From contig NZ_CAAHFH010000002.1 in assembly GCF_900890705.1 (NCBI RefSeq), forward strand, positions 868,001-932,000: a DNA stretch of 64,000 nt. The letters are read 5' to 3'. Shown in pieces: positions 37,033 through 46,488 of the stretch. Within the stretch, counting starts at the first letter, position 1, and each line of letters starts with the position of its first letter. This DNA is from Pontiella sulfatireligans (GTDB lineage: Bacteria > Verrucomicrobiota > Kiritimatiellia > Kiritimatiellales > Pontiellaceae). A program made the translations under genes and the position numbers. The notes beneath the pieces are model-generated. The model did no database searches and was not told the origin of the DNA. It saw only the letters and a program-made list of their open reading frames with translations.

Positions 37033-37061
37033 TTGTTTTTGAATCGGGCGACCTGTAGATT
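37033..37061 (+). promoter_or_regulatory. Candidate promoter of the second autotransporter
   Basis: TTGTTT (37033-37038), 17 bases, TAGATT (37056-37061). The boxes are moderate, but spacing and position (63 bases ahead of the ATG) fit. Confidence 0.35.
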
Positions 37062-37123
37062 GCTCGGGTTTAACGTATGGGCGGCGTGTGTTTCCGCCTT
37101 CTTTTCAAGGGAGATAGTCTGTT

Positions 37124-40100
37124 ATGAAATTCAACTGTTCCATCTTGCCGGCCGCCGTGCTGGTTTTGAGCATCTCGGCACTGTCCGCCTTCGGCGGCGA
37201 CATAAAATTCGATAGCGGCCAACCGGCATCCATCGAAGGAGCCATCACCAATGGAACCACCTTGTTTGTTGGAGAATACGCCAACAACAACGCGCTTACC
37301 ATCAGCAACGCCGGTGGCGTTTCGGTGGCCAACGCGCAACTCGGCCAGTTTTCCGACAACAACTCGATTCTCGTTTCCGGAGAGCTGTCATCCCTTCAAG
37401 TTGAGGAAAAACTGACCATCGGCCAAGCCGGCGACGACAACAGCCTGACGGCCGCCGACGGCGGCTGGATTGTAGTGGGCGAATCCGACCCAGGCCTGCT
37501 CTTGGGCGTCAATACGGGAATCATGGTCGGCAACACCAACGGCACAGCCCAGCTCTCGACCGGCGAAGGGTCTTCCATCAATGCGGACTTCCTCTACCTC
37601 GGCGCGGGAAGCAACGACACCGGCCGCATCGATCTTTCGGGCAGCGGCTCCCAGATGACCGTGGCCGACACGGCCTACGTCGGCTACGAAGGCAGCGGCA
37701 GCGAGCTGCTCGTCGGCGGAGGAGCAACCCTCACGGTTTCCAACCTGCTGCAAATCGGAACCGGCGCCAACTCCAATAACGTGCTTAACATCAATAGTGG
37801 CGGAAAAGCCGTCATCGCAGGCACCGTGGCCGTGAACAATCCCGGCGAAAACACGATCAACGTCAACAGCGGAGGCCGCATTACTTACACCGGCAACGCC
37901 AACCTCGACAATGCGGCGGCGCTCGGAGTCAACTTCAACACCGGCTCCACCCTCGAAGCCGGCGGCGAACTGACCTACGGCGAAATCAACGACGGCCTCT
38001 CCATCGTCCTCAACAACAGCCTCAACACCAACCTGACCGCCTCGTGGGACACCGGCTCCGACAACATGTATGTCGGCAAGGAGGTCGGAGGCAATTCGCT
38101 GACCCTGCTGGACGGCGCGCAAGCGGCGGCCAGCAGCGCCGACGCCATCATTGGCCAAACCTCGAACAACAACAGCATCGATGTTGAAGGCGACGGCTCG
38201 CTCCTCGACATCAGCGGACAGTTGCTCGTGGGTGTGACGTCCGACAGCAATGCGCTCAACCTGAGCGACGGCGGGGAAGCCCAGATCGGCACCGACCTCA
38301 TTCTCGGGCTCAGAGACGCCGCCAACGACAACGAAGTGAACCTCAGCGGCGAAGACACCCTCCTGACGGTCGGCGGAGCGATTATTGTCGGCCAGGACGG
38401 CATCGACAACTCACTGAACCTTTCCGACGGCGCGGCAGCCGTCGCCCAAAGCCTGCAACTCGGCCAGAGCGCCGGCGCCGACGGCAACTCAGCCACCCTC
38501 TCGGACGACGCCTTGCTGGACATCGCCATGAATGTGGAGCTCGGCTCAGCCAGCTCGGACAACAGCCTGACGGTCGACAACGCCGCACTCGACATCGGTG
38601 GAGGTCTCTTCATCGGAGCCGATGGCTCCGACAACGCCGTCACGCTGACCGGCAGCAACGCTTGGATCAATGCAGGCGGCATGCTCCTCGGAGGCAGCGG
38701 AAGCGACAACAGCCTGGATATTGAAGCCGGAGCAAAACTGATGCTCGCCGGCGACGCCTTCTTGGGCACCAACTCCGCAAACAACTCCATTTACGTGACC
38801 GGGACCAACTCGCTGCTCGACATCTCGGGAAGCCTGACGATGGGCACCTTGGCAGAGACCAATTCAAATTCCGGCAACACCTTGTCCGCGTTTGACGCGG
38901 CGCGCATCGCCATCGGCCTCGACCTGAACGTGGGCAACGGCTCGCTTATTAAAATCGAGTCCGGTTCTCAAGTCACCGTCGACGGCGACTACACGCAGGA
39001 TGCCAGCTCCACGCTGGAATTGTCGGTCGGCTCGTCCAACATGGGCCTCACCAACCTCGTCGTGGGCGGAACGGCCTCCTTCGCGAGCAACACGACCATC
39101 CACGTCTTCGACGCCGGCATCACCGGCCCCACCAACGAATTTGACGAGGTGGCCGTAGCGGCCGGAGAGCTTCTGATCGACGATCTCGCCGCAACAACCG
39201 CCCTGCTCAACAACACCAACGTCATCAACTTCGTCAACGACCTGCTAGGCATCGACGCCATGGTGGCCGACAACTCCATCGTGCTGAAGACCGAGTTCCT
39301 GCCGATCGCCGAAAACTCCGGCCTCACCGGCACCTACCTCGAACCCGTCGCCGACGAAATCGACGGCCTCGCCAAAGCCGGCGGCACCAACGCCATCTCC
39401 ATGCGCAACATTATGGGCGTCGATATGGACGAGGACGGACGCAACCAGGCAATGAAGGACTACTACGGCAAACAGGAAAGCACCTCCCCCGGCCACAACA
39501 TCATCAACATGGGCATCCAAAGCGTATCGGAACAGCTGACGATGCGCGCGGACAGCACCCGCGCCCGCATGGGCTCCGCTACGTCTTCAACCATCAACCC
39601 CGAAGCGGCGCCAGAAGGCGCCATGGGGCCGCACGCGCAAGGCCAGGAGCTGCAGGGCTGGATCTCCGCCTTCAACACCTGGGTCGACCAAAGCAAAGAC
39701 GGCAACTATAGATCCTACGATGGAAGCATGGGCGGCTTCATGATTGGCGCCGACTTCTCGGTTGCCGAAAACCTGCTCGTCGGCGTGGCCGGCGGCGCCA
39801 GCAGCAGCGACATGGACCAAGACCGCGGAGGCAAAGTTGAAACAGATACCACCTACGGCGCCATCTACGCTTCGGCCGGCACCAAAGACTGGTATATCGA
39901 CAGCAGCCTGCTCTACGGCGGCAGCACCATAAAGCACCGCCTCGGCAACGTCTTCAAAACCAAGGCAGACTACGATGCCCAAAACATGGCGTTCTATCTC
40001 GGCGGAGGCAAGGAATACACCGGGGACTACCTCATCATCACCCCGCAAGTCTCGATGCTCGCCAACTACTACAGCCAAGACAGCTATAAGGAAAAATCCA

Positions 40101-40456
40101 AGGACGCCGTCGGCCGGAAAGTGGACAGCTTCGACCAGTTCTATTTTCAGAGTTCCATCGGCTGCAGCCTCGGCATGTACACCAGCCTGGGTGAAACCAC
40201 CCTCCGGCCGGAAGTCCGCATTCACTGGCTGCACGAGTTCAATGCCAGCGAGGAAGACCTGGACTACCGGCTGATCGGCGGCTCAGGAAACTACAAAATG
40301 GAGCTGCAGGCCCCCGAAAAGGACATCCTTAAGATTGGCGCCGGCGTGGTCGCTAAAATGGGCGAATACCTCGAGTTGCGCGCCGATCTCGACACCCGGC
40401 AGGGGGACAACTATTCCGACTTCACCATGCTCGGCTCCATCCGCTACCAGTTCTAA
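37124..40456 (+). CDS. Type V autotransporter with NN-rich repeat passenger
   Basis: The 1110-residue protein starts behind AGGGAGA. Its signal (residues 1-24) ends SALSAFGG. The passenger (about 30-780) is built of repeated IIVGQDGIDNSLNLSDGA-type units of roughly 26 residues with paired asparagines, probably a beta-helix. The C-terminal barrel (about 842-1110) runs from LQGWISAFNTWVDQSKDG to a final RYQF. Conserved barrel phrases include YYSQDSYKEKSKDAVGRKVDSFD. It is similar in barrel to the autotransporters at 32172 and 60847 but not in most of the passenger. Confidence 0.88.
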   Translation: MKFNCSILPAAVLVLSISALSAFGGDIKFDSGQPASIEGAITNGTTLFVGEYANNNALTISNAGGVSVANAQLGQFSDNNSILVSGELSSLQVEEKLTIGQAGDDNSLTAADGGWIVVGESDPGLLLGVNTGIMVGNTNGTAQLSTGEGSSINADFLYLGAGSNDTGRIDLSGSGSQMTVADTAYVGYEGSGSELLVGGGATLTVSNLLQIGTGANSNNVLNINSGGKAVIAGTVAVNNPGENTINVNSGGRITYTGNANLDNAAALGVNFNTGSTLEAGGELTYGEINDGLSIVLNNSLNTNLTASWDTGSDNMYVGKEVGGNSLTLLDGAQAAASSADAIIGQTSNNNSIDVEGDGSLLDISGQLLVGVTSDSNALNLSDGGEAQIGTDLILGLRDAANDNEVNLSGEDTLLTVGGAIIVGQDGIDNSLNLSDGAAAVAQSLQLGQSAGADGNSATLSDDALLDIAMNVELGSASSDNSLTVDNAALDIGGGLFIGADGSDNAVTLTGSNAWINAGGMLLGGSGSDNSLDIEAGAKLMLAGDAFLGTNSANNSIYVTGTNSLLDISGSLTMGTLAETNSNSGNTLSAFDAARIAIGLDLNVGNGSLIKIESGSQVTVDGDYTQDASSTLELSVGSSNMGLTNLVVGGTASFASNTTIHVFDAGITGPTNEFDEVAVAAGELLIDDLAATTALLNNTNVINFVNDLLGIDAMVADNSIVLKTEFLPIAENSGLTGTYLEPVADEIDGLAKAGGTNAISMRNIMGVDMDEDGRNQAMKDYYGKQESTSPGHNIINMGIQSVSEQLTMRADSTRARMGSATSSTINPEAAPEGAMGPHAQGQELQGWISAFNTWVDQSKDGNYRSYDGSMGGFMIGADFSVAENLLVGVAGGASSSDMDQDRGGKVETDTTYGAIYASAGTKDWYIDSSLLYGGSTIKHRLGNVFKTKADYDAQNMAFYLGGGKEYTGDYLIITPQVSMLANYYSQDSYKEKSKDAVGRKVDSFDQFYFQSSIGCSLGMYTSLGETTLRPEVRIHWLHEFNASEEDLDYRLIGGSGNYKMELQAPEKDILKIGAGVVAKMGEYLELRADLDTRQGDNYSDFTMLGSIRYQF

Positions 40457-40473
40457 TTCCCCGCGCGTGGAAA

Positions 40474-40554
40474 ATCGAGTAGGACAAGGCTGAGTGATCA
40501 AGCTCAGCCTTGTTCCTCTCACAGAACCGTGCGTACGGACCTCGTACACGGCTC
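40474..40554 (-). ncRNA. Group II intron domains V and VI
   Basis: Domain V (40554-40524) starts GAGCCGTGTACG and ends CGTACGCACGGTTC around a short AGGTC-like tetraloop region, with the AGC triad. Domain VI follows with arms AAGGCTGAG and CTCAGCCTT, then CCTACTCGAT at the intron end. Confidence 0.75.
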
Positions 40555-40564
40555 CTGTTTACTT

Positions 40565-41878
40565 TTATCCCCGATTCAATGGGGAAAGCGTTCCGGTCTC
40601 TACTTGATCGGCGGCGTATAGCCCGATCTCGTTGAACCAGCGGTTGGGCATCGCCATATGGGCGAGCTGGCAGGAGGCGTTGCGCCATGAGGCCATTTTG
40701 ATCCGCTTAAACTCTCCCTTGTAGCCCAGTTGCCTGAGCCGTCGGTGGAGCTTCTGCGGTTTCTTCCACAGCTTCATTTGTATGGCGCGCAACCTCCGTC
40801 TTAGCCAACTCATCAGCTTCTTCAACTCCGTCTTGCAGTTCGCAACCTTAAAATAGTTCACGAACCCGCGCAGGACGGGATTGAGGTCGCGTATCACTTT
40901 GGCGAGATTCACGGGCGTGTTTCTGCGCGTGACGGCTTTGAGCTTGGCCTTGATTCGGGCGATTTTCTTGGCCTGTATTTTCGTATAGGTCAAACCGATC
41001 TCCACTCCCAGAAAGGCGACGCCCTCCTGCAACTCGGTCACATGCGTCTTGCGACGGTTGACCACGAGTTCGAGCTTTCCTTCAAGGTAGTCCTCGGCCA
41101 CCCGAAGTGCGTTTTGTGCGCCTTTCGGGCTACCCTTGAAAATCAGAATGTCGTCCGCATAACGTACGACCCGATGCCCTCGTCCCGCCATATGCTGGTC
41201 GAATTCGTCCAGATAAATATTGGCGAGAAGCGGACTGATAACTCCGCCCTGCGGGCTTCCGGTTTCCGTTCGAGCAAACAGGCCATGGTTCATGACTCCG
41301 CTCTCCAAGAACATTCTGATGAGCGCAAGGATACTGCCGTCAGCCACCTTGCGCCGTACCGCTTTTAAGATCAGATCATGATCCAGCAGGTCGAAGCATT
41401 TGCTCAAATCCATATCCACCACATGCTCCAACCCCTCCTCGCGCATTCGTGCGGTTGCCTCTGCAATCGCTCCATGTGCGCTTCGTTTGGGTCGGTAGCC
41501 ATAGCTTCCAGAATGAAACCCTGCTTCAAAGATCGGCTCAATCGCCATCTTCAATGCCTGCTGCACCACGCGGTCGCGCACCGTCGGTATCCCAATCAAG
41601 CGGATACCTCCATCCGGCTTTTCAAGCTCCACCCGTTTCACGGGGCTGGGTCGATAAGCCTTTGTGCGCAACGCCTCAAGAAGTTCGGCGATATTTTCCG
41701 ACTGGTTCAGCGCAAAGCCTTTGCAGGACTGCCCGTCTATTCCGGGAGCTCCATTGCTCGACTTCACCTTTTTGAACGCCGTTTCCAACACCTGAGCGTG
41801 GAGTAAGCGATCATATAAACTGTACCAAACCCGCATCCTATCGTTCATCCTCGCTTCTTTGTGCTTCGCTCCGTCCAT
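40565..41878 (-). CDS. ltrA: Group II intron reverse transcriptase/maturase
   Basis: The 437-residue protein contains reverse transcriptase blocks: GAPGIDGQSCKGF, RPSPVKRVELEKPDGGIRLIGIPTVRDRVVQQAL, GYRPKRSAHGAI, the TGSPQGGVISPLLANIYLDEFD turn, and the catalytic YADD (VVRYADDILIF). The X/maturase domain follows (about 300-430). I see no HNH endonuclease domain. It helps the intron splice and copies it into new sites. ATG 41848 is an alternative start. All key residues appear intact, so it may be active. Confidence 0.93.
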   Translation of the reverse strand: MDGAKHKEARMNDRMRVWYSLYDRLLHAQVLETAFKKVKSSNGAPGIDGQSCKGFALNQSENIAELLEALRTKAYRPSPVKRVELEKPDGGIRLIGIPTVRDRVVQQALKMAIEPIFEAGFHSGSYGYRPKRSAHGAIAEATARMREEGLEHVVDMDLSKCFDLLDHDLILKAVRRKVADGSILALIRMFLESGVMNHGLFARTETGSPQGGVISPLLANIYLDEFDQHMAGRGHRVVRYADDILIFKGSPKGAQNALRVAEDYLEGKLELVVNRRKTHVTELQEGVAFLGVEIGLTYTKIQAKKIARIKAKLKAVTRRNTPVNLAKVIRDLNPVLRGFVNYFKVANCKTELKKLMSWLRRRLRAIQMKLWKKPQKLHRRLRQLGYKGEFKRIKMASWRNASCQLAHMAMPNRWFNEIGLYAADQVETGTLSPLNRG

Positions 41879-42588
41879 CTTCCGTTTTCACGATCTCGTT
41901 CGATTCTTCAGCGGGCTTCCAAGGGCTTGTATCCGGTTCAACGGCAATATGCCTTTTCAACTCCACCTACTCCGAAGGAACAGTTTGCCTCCAGTCCGCT
42001 CGTTCCCGAGTTCGCCCAAGACCACTTGCCCGCCTTGCGACGGCTTACCTCCCCGAAACCGCGTCCCGTCAATTGACGTAGCTTTCAAGTAAACTTCACC
42101 CCTTCGCATCCAGCCGACGCTTTTGGCCATCGACCGTCCCGGCGAACAAGCCGCAGGTCGATCCGGTTTTGCCCTCCACACCCTCACGGGCTTTCACAGG
42201 CCGGATCTTCATCACTACTACGGGCTCATCTGCCACCCTGCACGCTTCGCCCAGCTCCTTGAACTTCTTCTTGGAGCCAAACTATTGCGCTCTCGCACAA
42301 ACCATGCAGGGCTTCCCCGGTTATGACTCCGGCTCCCTGTGAACGATTCCATCCTCAATCACAAACGCAGTCTGTCCGAGTACCAGGCTTCGCGCTATTT
42401 TGCACGCTTACCTTCTGCGCCTGCCGAATCAGGTTTACAACCGTTATGTACCGTTCACTTCCTATCGCTTCCTTCAGACCCCGCCGTTACCAGCAACGCC
42501 CTTGCGATTCGGATTTACTTCCCCTCGGACGGGGTGTTATCGCCTTCTTTCAGGCGACTGGGTTTGCCGGCTTTGCCGGGCAAACAAG

Positions 42589-42616
42589 AAAAGGGACCGC
42601 CAAAGCGGTCCCTTTT
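42589..42616 (-). terminator. Terminator of the FAH-family gene
   Basis: Perfect 12-bp stem AAAAGGGACCGC (42589-42600) with GCGGTCCCTTTT (42605-42616). On the minus strand it ends in T's and a T-rich tail, and the group II intron begins right after it. Confidence 0.8.
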
Positions 42617-42617
42617 T

Positions 42618-42650
42618 CGTGGCACCGGACTCCGATCCGGCGCCGGCGTT
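42618..42650. repeat. Half copy of the 35195-35262 palindrome
   Basis: cgtggcaccggactccgatc followed by cggcgcc matches the left arm of the 35195 repeat with a few substitutions. It abuts the stop codon of the FAH-family gene. Confidence 0.5.
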
Positions 42651-43499
42651 CTACTGCACAGTCGAACGCTGCGCCCCCACTCCGTCGACGCCCGCTTCAA
42701 CCACATCGCCGGCCTGCATCAGCACCTTCGGCTCGCGAGCCGACCCAATGCCGCTCGGCGTTCCGGTCGAGATCACATCCCCCGGCAGCAACGTCATGCC
42801 CCGCGAGATGTATTCAATCAGGAAAGGCACATCAAACATCATATCGGCCGTATTCCCGTCTTGGAGCACCACCCCGTTATGCTTCTGCCATACCCGCAGG
42901 CTTCCGATCGAGGGAATTTCGTCGGGCGTCACAAGAAACGGCCCCATCGGGCAGAAGGTGTCGAAGCCTTTGCCCCGCATCCACTGGCCGTTGGCCTTTT
43001 GCACGATGCGCTCGGTGGCATCGTTCAAAACCGTATAGCCGGCCACATAATCCAGCGCATCCGCCGCCTGAACCCTGGAAGCGGTCTTCCCAATAACCAC
43101 AGCAAGCTCCGACTCGCTGTCAACCACCTGCGCCTCGGCCGGAAGTGCAATCGGATCAAACGGACCGTTGACGGCTGACGTCGCCTTGAAAAACAGGATC
43201 GGCTCCGAGGGGATTTCGTGGCCGAACTCCTTGGCATGGTCGGCATAGTTCGCGCCCACGCAAATGATTTTTGACGGGCGTGCAATAGGCGCGCCCAGCC
43301 GGATGCCGGCGGCATCAACAAACTTGGCGCCGGGATCATTCACCAGCTCGGCCAACTGTTCTACGCCATGATGGGTAAAAAAGTGCTCGTTATAATCCTC
43401 GATATGGAACGCCAGCGCCCGTACATCCAGAATCCGCCCATCGCCCATCCATACGCCTGGACGCTCTTTTCCCTTTTCTCCAAACCGAACCAGCCTCAT
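42651..43499 (-). CDS. Fumarylacetoacetate hydrolase family protein
   Basis: The 282-residue cytosolic enzyme starts at ATG 43499 behind AGGAGG. The FAH fold signature is IICVGANYADHAKEFGHEIPSEP, with the metal-binding acidic cluster VDSESELAVVIG. Later motifs are RGKGFDTFCPMGPFLV and ISTGTPSGIGSAREP. Family members hydrolyse or decarboxylate/isomerise 2-oxo acids from aromatic or sugar-acid breakdown; the exact substrate cannot be assigned. The C-terminus near the half palindrome may have been reshaped by it. Confidence 0.9.
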   Translation of the reverse strand: MRLVRFGEKGKERPGVWMGDGRILDVRALAFHIEDYNEHFFTHHGVEQLAELVNDPGAKFVDAAGIRLGAPIARPSKIICVGANYADHAKEFGHEIPSEPILFFKATSAVNGPFDPIALPAEAQVVDSESELAVVIGKTASRVQAADALDYVAGYTVLNDATERIVQKANGQWMRGKGFDTFCPMGPFLVTPDEIPSIGSLRVWQKHNGVVLQDGNTADMMFDVPFLIEYISRGMTLLPGDVISTGTPSGIGSAREPKVLMQAGDVVEAGVDGVGAQRSTVQ

Positions 43500-43631
43500 G
43501 TAAACCTCCTGATATAAAACAGGGAAATTAGCAGAAGAGCACGAAGGTCGCGAAGCAAACAAACGGCCTCTCTTCGCGACCGTTGCGATCTTGGTGTTGA
43601 AAATTTAACGCATGCAGTCCATCTTCCCCCC

Positions 43632-44285
43632 ATGTGCGGACGCTTTACACAAACTAAAAGCCGGAAAGAGGCGGTCGAAGCCCTTGGCGGGATTGAACTC
43701 CCCCCACTGTTTCATGGGCGCTACAACATTGCTCCAACGCAAAGCGTTGCCGTCATCCGGCAGGAAGATCCCTCCCGCGCCGAGGAGTGCATCTGGGGCT
43801 TTAAGAACCCGCGCTCCAACGGCGTGGTGATCAACGCGCGCTCGGAAACCCTCTCGGAACGCCCCCTCTTCAAGGACCTGCTGTTTACCAACCGCTGCCT
43901 GATTCCCGCCGACGGCTTCTACGAATGGAAAGCCCGGCAGCCCTACTATTTCCAAACGGCGGAAAAGCGGCTCTTCGCCTTTGCCGGGCTTTGGCGCGAC
44001 GGACGATGCGTCGTCATCACCCGCGCCGCCGACGCCAACATGCAGGGCATCCACGACCGCATGCCCGTCATCCTTCCCCCGAACCGCTGGAACGACTGGC
44101 TGCTCGTTCATCCGATTGGTAAATCCAGACTGACGATCGTCACTCTGGATTTACCCCCCATCCCCGAAGCGCTGACGGCCCGGCCGGTCTCCCGCCGCGT
44201 CAACAAGGTCGCCAACGACGACTCCGCCTGCCTCGACCCCGGAGAGGAGCAGGCCGATCTATCCTTGTTTCCCAGCGAGGAGTAA
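43632..44285 (+). CDS. SOS response-associated peptidase (SRAP, YedK/HMCES)
   Basis: The 217-residue protein starts MCGRF: Cys 2 becomes N-terminal and crosslinks to abasic sites in single-stranded DNA, shielding them. Other active-site parts are NARSET, GFYEWK (Glu) and IHDRMPVIL (His). The required Cys 2 fixes the start codon despite no clear ribosome binding site. A palindrome-like REP stretch (43525-43600) lies upstream. Confidence 0.93.
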   Translation: MCGRFTQTKSRKEAVEALGGIELPPLFHGRYNIAPTQSVAVIRQEDPSRAEECIWGFKNPRSNGVVINARSETLSERPLFKDLLFTNRCLIPADGFYEWKARQPYYFQTAEKRLFAFAGLWRDGRCVVITRAADANMQGIHDRMPVILPPNRWNDWLLVHPIGKSRLTIVTLDLPPIPEALTARPVSRRVNKVANDDSACLDPGEEQADLSLFPSEE

Positions 44286-44314
44286 TCTACCTTTTTCAAA
44301 CCTTGGAGGAAAAC

Positions 44315-44752
44315 ATGAAGATACTGGTGCTGAACGGACCCAACCTGAATTTGCTCGGAACACGCGAACCCGAAATCTACGGCCATGAAACCCTCGCCGA
44401 CATCGAAACGGAAATGAAGGCGGTTTGCCCAGAAGTCGAGATAGAGTTCCGTCAATCCAATGCGGAATCGGATTTGATTACCTGGATCGGTGCAGCGCGC
44501 GGGCAGTTCGACGGCATCATCATCAACCCGGCCGCCCTCACCCACACCAGCCTCGGCGTGTGCGATGCGCTCAAGGCGGTCGCCGACGTGGTTCCGGCAG
44601 TGGAAGTCCACCTGAGCAACACCCACAAGCGCGAGGAAATCCGGCACACGAGTCTGACGGCATCGGCCTGCATCGGCCAGATTATGGGATTTCAGGGCTT
44701 CGGCTACACGCTCGCGCTGCGCGCGCTGGTGAATAGGCTTGAGCGTTCGTAG
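44315..44752 (+). CDS. aroQ: 3-Dehydroquinate dehydratase, type II
   Basis: The 145-residue enzyme catalyses the third shikimate-pathway step as a dodecamer. Visible: LVLNGPNLNLLGTREPEIYG (catalytic Tyr in the flexible loop), FRQSNAESDLI, GIIINPAALTHTS, and VEVHLSNTHKREEIRHTS (His). ATG 44315 follows GGAGGA by four bases. Its stop codon lies inside one arm of a palindromic repeat. Confidence 0.95.
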   Translation: MKILVLNGPNLNLLGTREPEIYGHETLADIETEMKAVCPEVEIEFRQSNAESDLITWIGAARGQFDGIIINPAALTHTSLGVCDALKAVADVVPAVEVHLSNTHKREEIRHTSLTASACIGQIMGFQGFGYTLALRALVNRLERS

Positions 44753-44779
44753 TTCCGCCTTAAGGTGGAACTACGAACG
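44744..44779. repeat. Palindromic repeat joining the ends of aroQ and holB
   Basis: cgttcgtagttccgcc (44744-44759), ttaa, ggtggaactacgaacg (44764-44779), one mismatch. The TAG of each arm is the stop codon of one of the two convergent genes. A half arm (ggaactacgaac) recurs at 15731. Confidence 0.85.
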
Positions 44780-45760
44780 TATTGCAAGCTTGCGGAAGGC
44801 TTCGTCGAAAACCTGCAGGTCAGGAATGTTGCGCTCCAGCCGGCGGGCCATTCCTTCCACCACCTGAATCGCCTGCAAAGCCGAAGCCGGTGTATGGGAC
44901 TTGGCCTGTTCTTCTAAAATGCGCTGCTCGCCAGAAAAGGCAAGATGGCGGCTGTCAATATTAGATGCCAGCATCAGCACGTCGCGGTGCCAGTCGAGCA
45001 TGATGCGGAACACATCCGCCTGCACTTCCTTGAGGAGCGAGCTGGTGCGCGCCTCTAAAATCACCTTCAATTTCGATTCATCAAGCGCCTCTTCGCCGAG
45101 ATCGAGATCGTTCTCAACCGCATCGGCAATGCCCGCCTTGAGCAGGTCGAACAGGCCTTTGAGCCGGCTGGCCAAACGGGCGGCATCCAAGCCGCCCATC
45201 GGAGGAAGGTCGCGCAGAATGCCCATCAGCGGCTCCTCCCAATCAGCGTCCATCTCCCCGGCCTTGCCTTCCGAAAGCACGATCTTTTGGCAGCGGGAAA
45301 TAATGGTGGGGAGCAAAGCCTGCGGCGAACTGGTGACCAGCAGTAGAATGGTCTTGGGCGGAGGCTCTTCAAGCGTCTTTAAGAGCACGTTTGCCGAGTT
45401 GGTGTTCATGCATTCCGCCGAAAGAATAATGCCCGCCTTCCAGCCGCCTTCAAACGAAGTTTGCGTCATGCGATGCACCAGCGCCCGCACCTCGTCGGCC
45501 TTGATCTGACGTGATTTGCTCTGCGGCTCGATCCATAGCGTGTCGACATGCTTGTGCGCCTCGACTTTTCGACAAGCAACGCATTCGTTGCAGGGCTTCT
45601 CGGCGCTTTCACAAAAGAGCAGCTTCAGGAATGATTCCGCAAAATGCAGCGCGTTGCCGCGCGGAGAGCCGACAATGACGTAGGCGTGCGCCAACCGGCC
45701 GGTTTCGAATCCGTTGCGAATGCCTTCCCAAGCCTCTGCATGCATATCGACAGCTTCCAT
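44771..45760 (-). CDS. holB: DNA polymerase III delta' subunit
   Basis: The 329-residue clamp-loader subunit has LAHAYVIVGSPRGNA in place of a standard Walker A. A four-cysteine zinc module follows (FCESAEKPCNECVACRKVEAH), then NVLLKTLEEPPPKTILLLVTSSPQALLPTIISRC, including the SRC motif. The start at 45760 is supported by AAGGAGGTG nine bases ahead; it overlaps the tmk stop by one base. The tmk-holB order is common. Confidence 0.9.
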   Translation of the reverse strand: MEAVDMHAEAWEGIRNGFETGRLAHAYVIVGSPRGNALHFAESFLKLLFCESAEKPCNECVACRKVEAHKHVDTLWIEPQSKSRQIKADEVRALVHRMTQTSFEGGWKAGIILSAECMNTNSANVLLKTLEEPPPKTILLLVTSSPQALLPTIISRCQKIVLSEGKAGEMDADWEEPLMGILRDLPPMGGLDAARLASRLKGLFDLLKAGIADAVENDLDLGEEALDESKLKVILEARTSSLLKEVQADVFRIMLDWHRDVLMLASNIDSRHLAFSGEQRILEEQAKSHTPASALQAIQVVEGMARRLERNIPDLQVFDEAFRKLAIRS

Positions 45761-46398
45761 TACAGCAGCACCTCCTTCACAACATCCCAAACACAGGAAG
45801 CCACCTCTTCGACCGATCCGGATGCATCAACAATGCGAAAACGTTCCGGCTCGCGCTCGGCAAGCTGGTGGTAGCCGTCACGCACGCGACGATGAAAATC
45901 GCGCGCTTCGAGCTCAAAGCGATCATGCGTTGCTTCGCCGTCTGCATAACGCGCAGCCAAACGCTGAAAACCCAGCTCTATGTCAAAATCGAGCAACAGG
46001 GTGAGATCGGGTTTGCGTCCATAAATGGCAAAATCGTTGACCGCGTCGAGCGTGTCGATGTCCATGCCCCTGGCAAAACCCTGATAGGCCATGGTGGAGT
46101 CAATAAAACGGTCGCATAAAACCCAGCCACCCTTTTCAAGGGTTGGAAGGATGACCTGATCCATCAGCTGCGCGCGACTGGCCGTGAAGAGCAGCAGCTC
46201 GGCACGGTCCGACAAAGGTTCGCCGGCAGCATCGTGCTGCAAAATATTGCGAACCGCCTCGCCGGTGGCGGTGCCTCCCGGCTCGCGGGAGCAAACCACT
46301 TCGATGCCCTGCACTTCGAGCGTTTCAGCCAGCAGGCGGATCTGCGTCGATTTCCCGCTGCCTTCCGGCCCCTCGAAGGTGATGAATCTACCGCTCAT
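45760..46398 (-). CDS. tmk: Thymidylate kinase
   Basis: The 212-residue enzyme phosphorylates dTMP to dTDP. It shows the P-loop FEGPEGSGKST, the DR motif VLCDRFIDSTMAYQG and the LID region with arginines. It overlaps holB by one base. Its partner in dTMP supply, ThyX, is at 57328. Confidence 0.95.
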   Translation of the reverse strand: MSGRFITFEGPEGSGKSTQIRLLAETLEVQGIEVVCSREPGGTATGEAVRNILQHDAAGEPLSDRAELLLFTASRAQLMDQVILPTLEKGGWVLCDRFIDSTMAYQGFARGMDIDTLDAVNDFAIYGRKPDLTLLLDFDIELGFQRLAARYADGEATHDRFELEARDFHRRVRDGYHQLAEREPERFRIVDASGSVEEVASCVWDVVKEVLL

Positions 46399-46488
46399 AA
46401 AACCCTAAATTCTAATTTCTAAATCCTAAGCAAATTCCAAGCGGCCAATTACAAAACAACCAATTTTTCAGGTTTCACATTTCAAGTT

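Larger units (their letters stand above)
40474..42585 (-). mobile_element. Group II intron encoding a maturase
   Basis: It reads on the minus strand. The 3' part has a domain V hairpin and a domain VI stem, ending CCTACTCGAT at 40474. The 5' part (about 42550-41880) has domain I-like words GTCCGAGGGGAAG and GTCTGAAGGAAGC. The maturase gene lies between them, as in domain IV. The 5' end is placed near 42585 from the structure, just beyond the terminator of the FAH-family gene; it starts GTTTG rather than GTGYG, so this boundary is uncertain. Length about 2.1 kb is usual. Confidence 0.7.

Noticed and set aside
42123-43096. Plus-strand open frames over the intron 5' half and FAH gene
   Set aside because: They cover intron RNA structure and the antisense of FAH; composition explains them.
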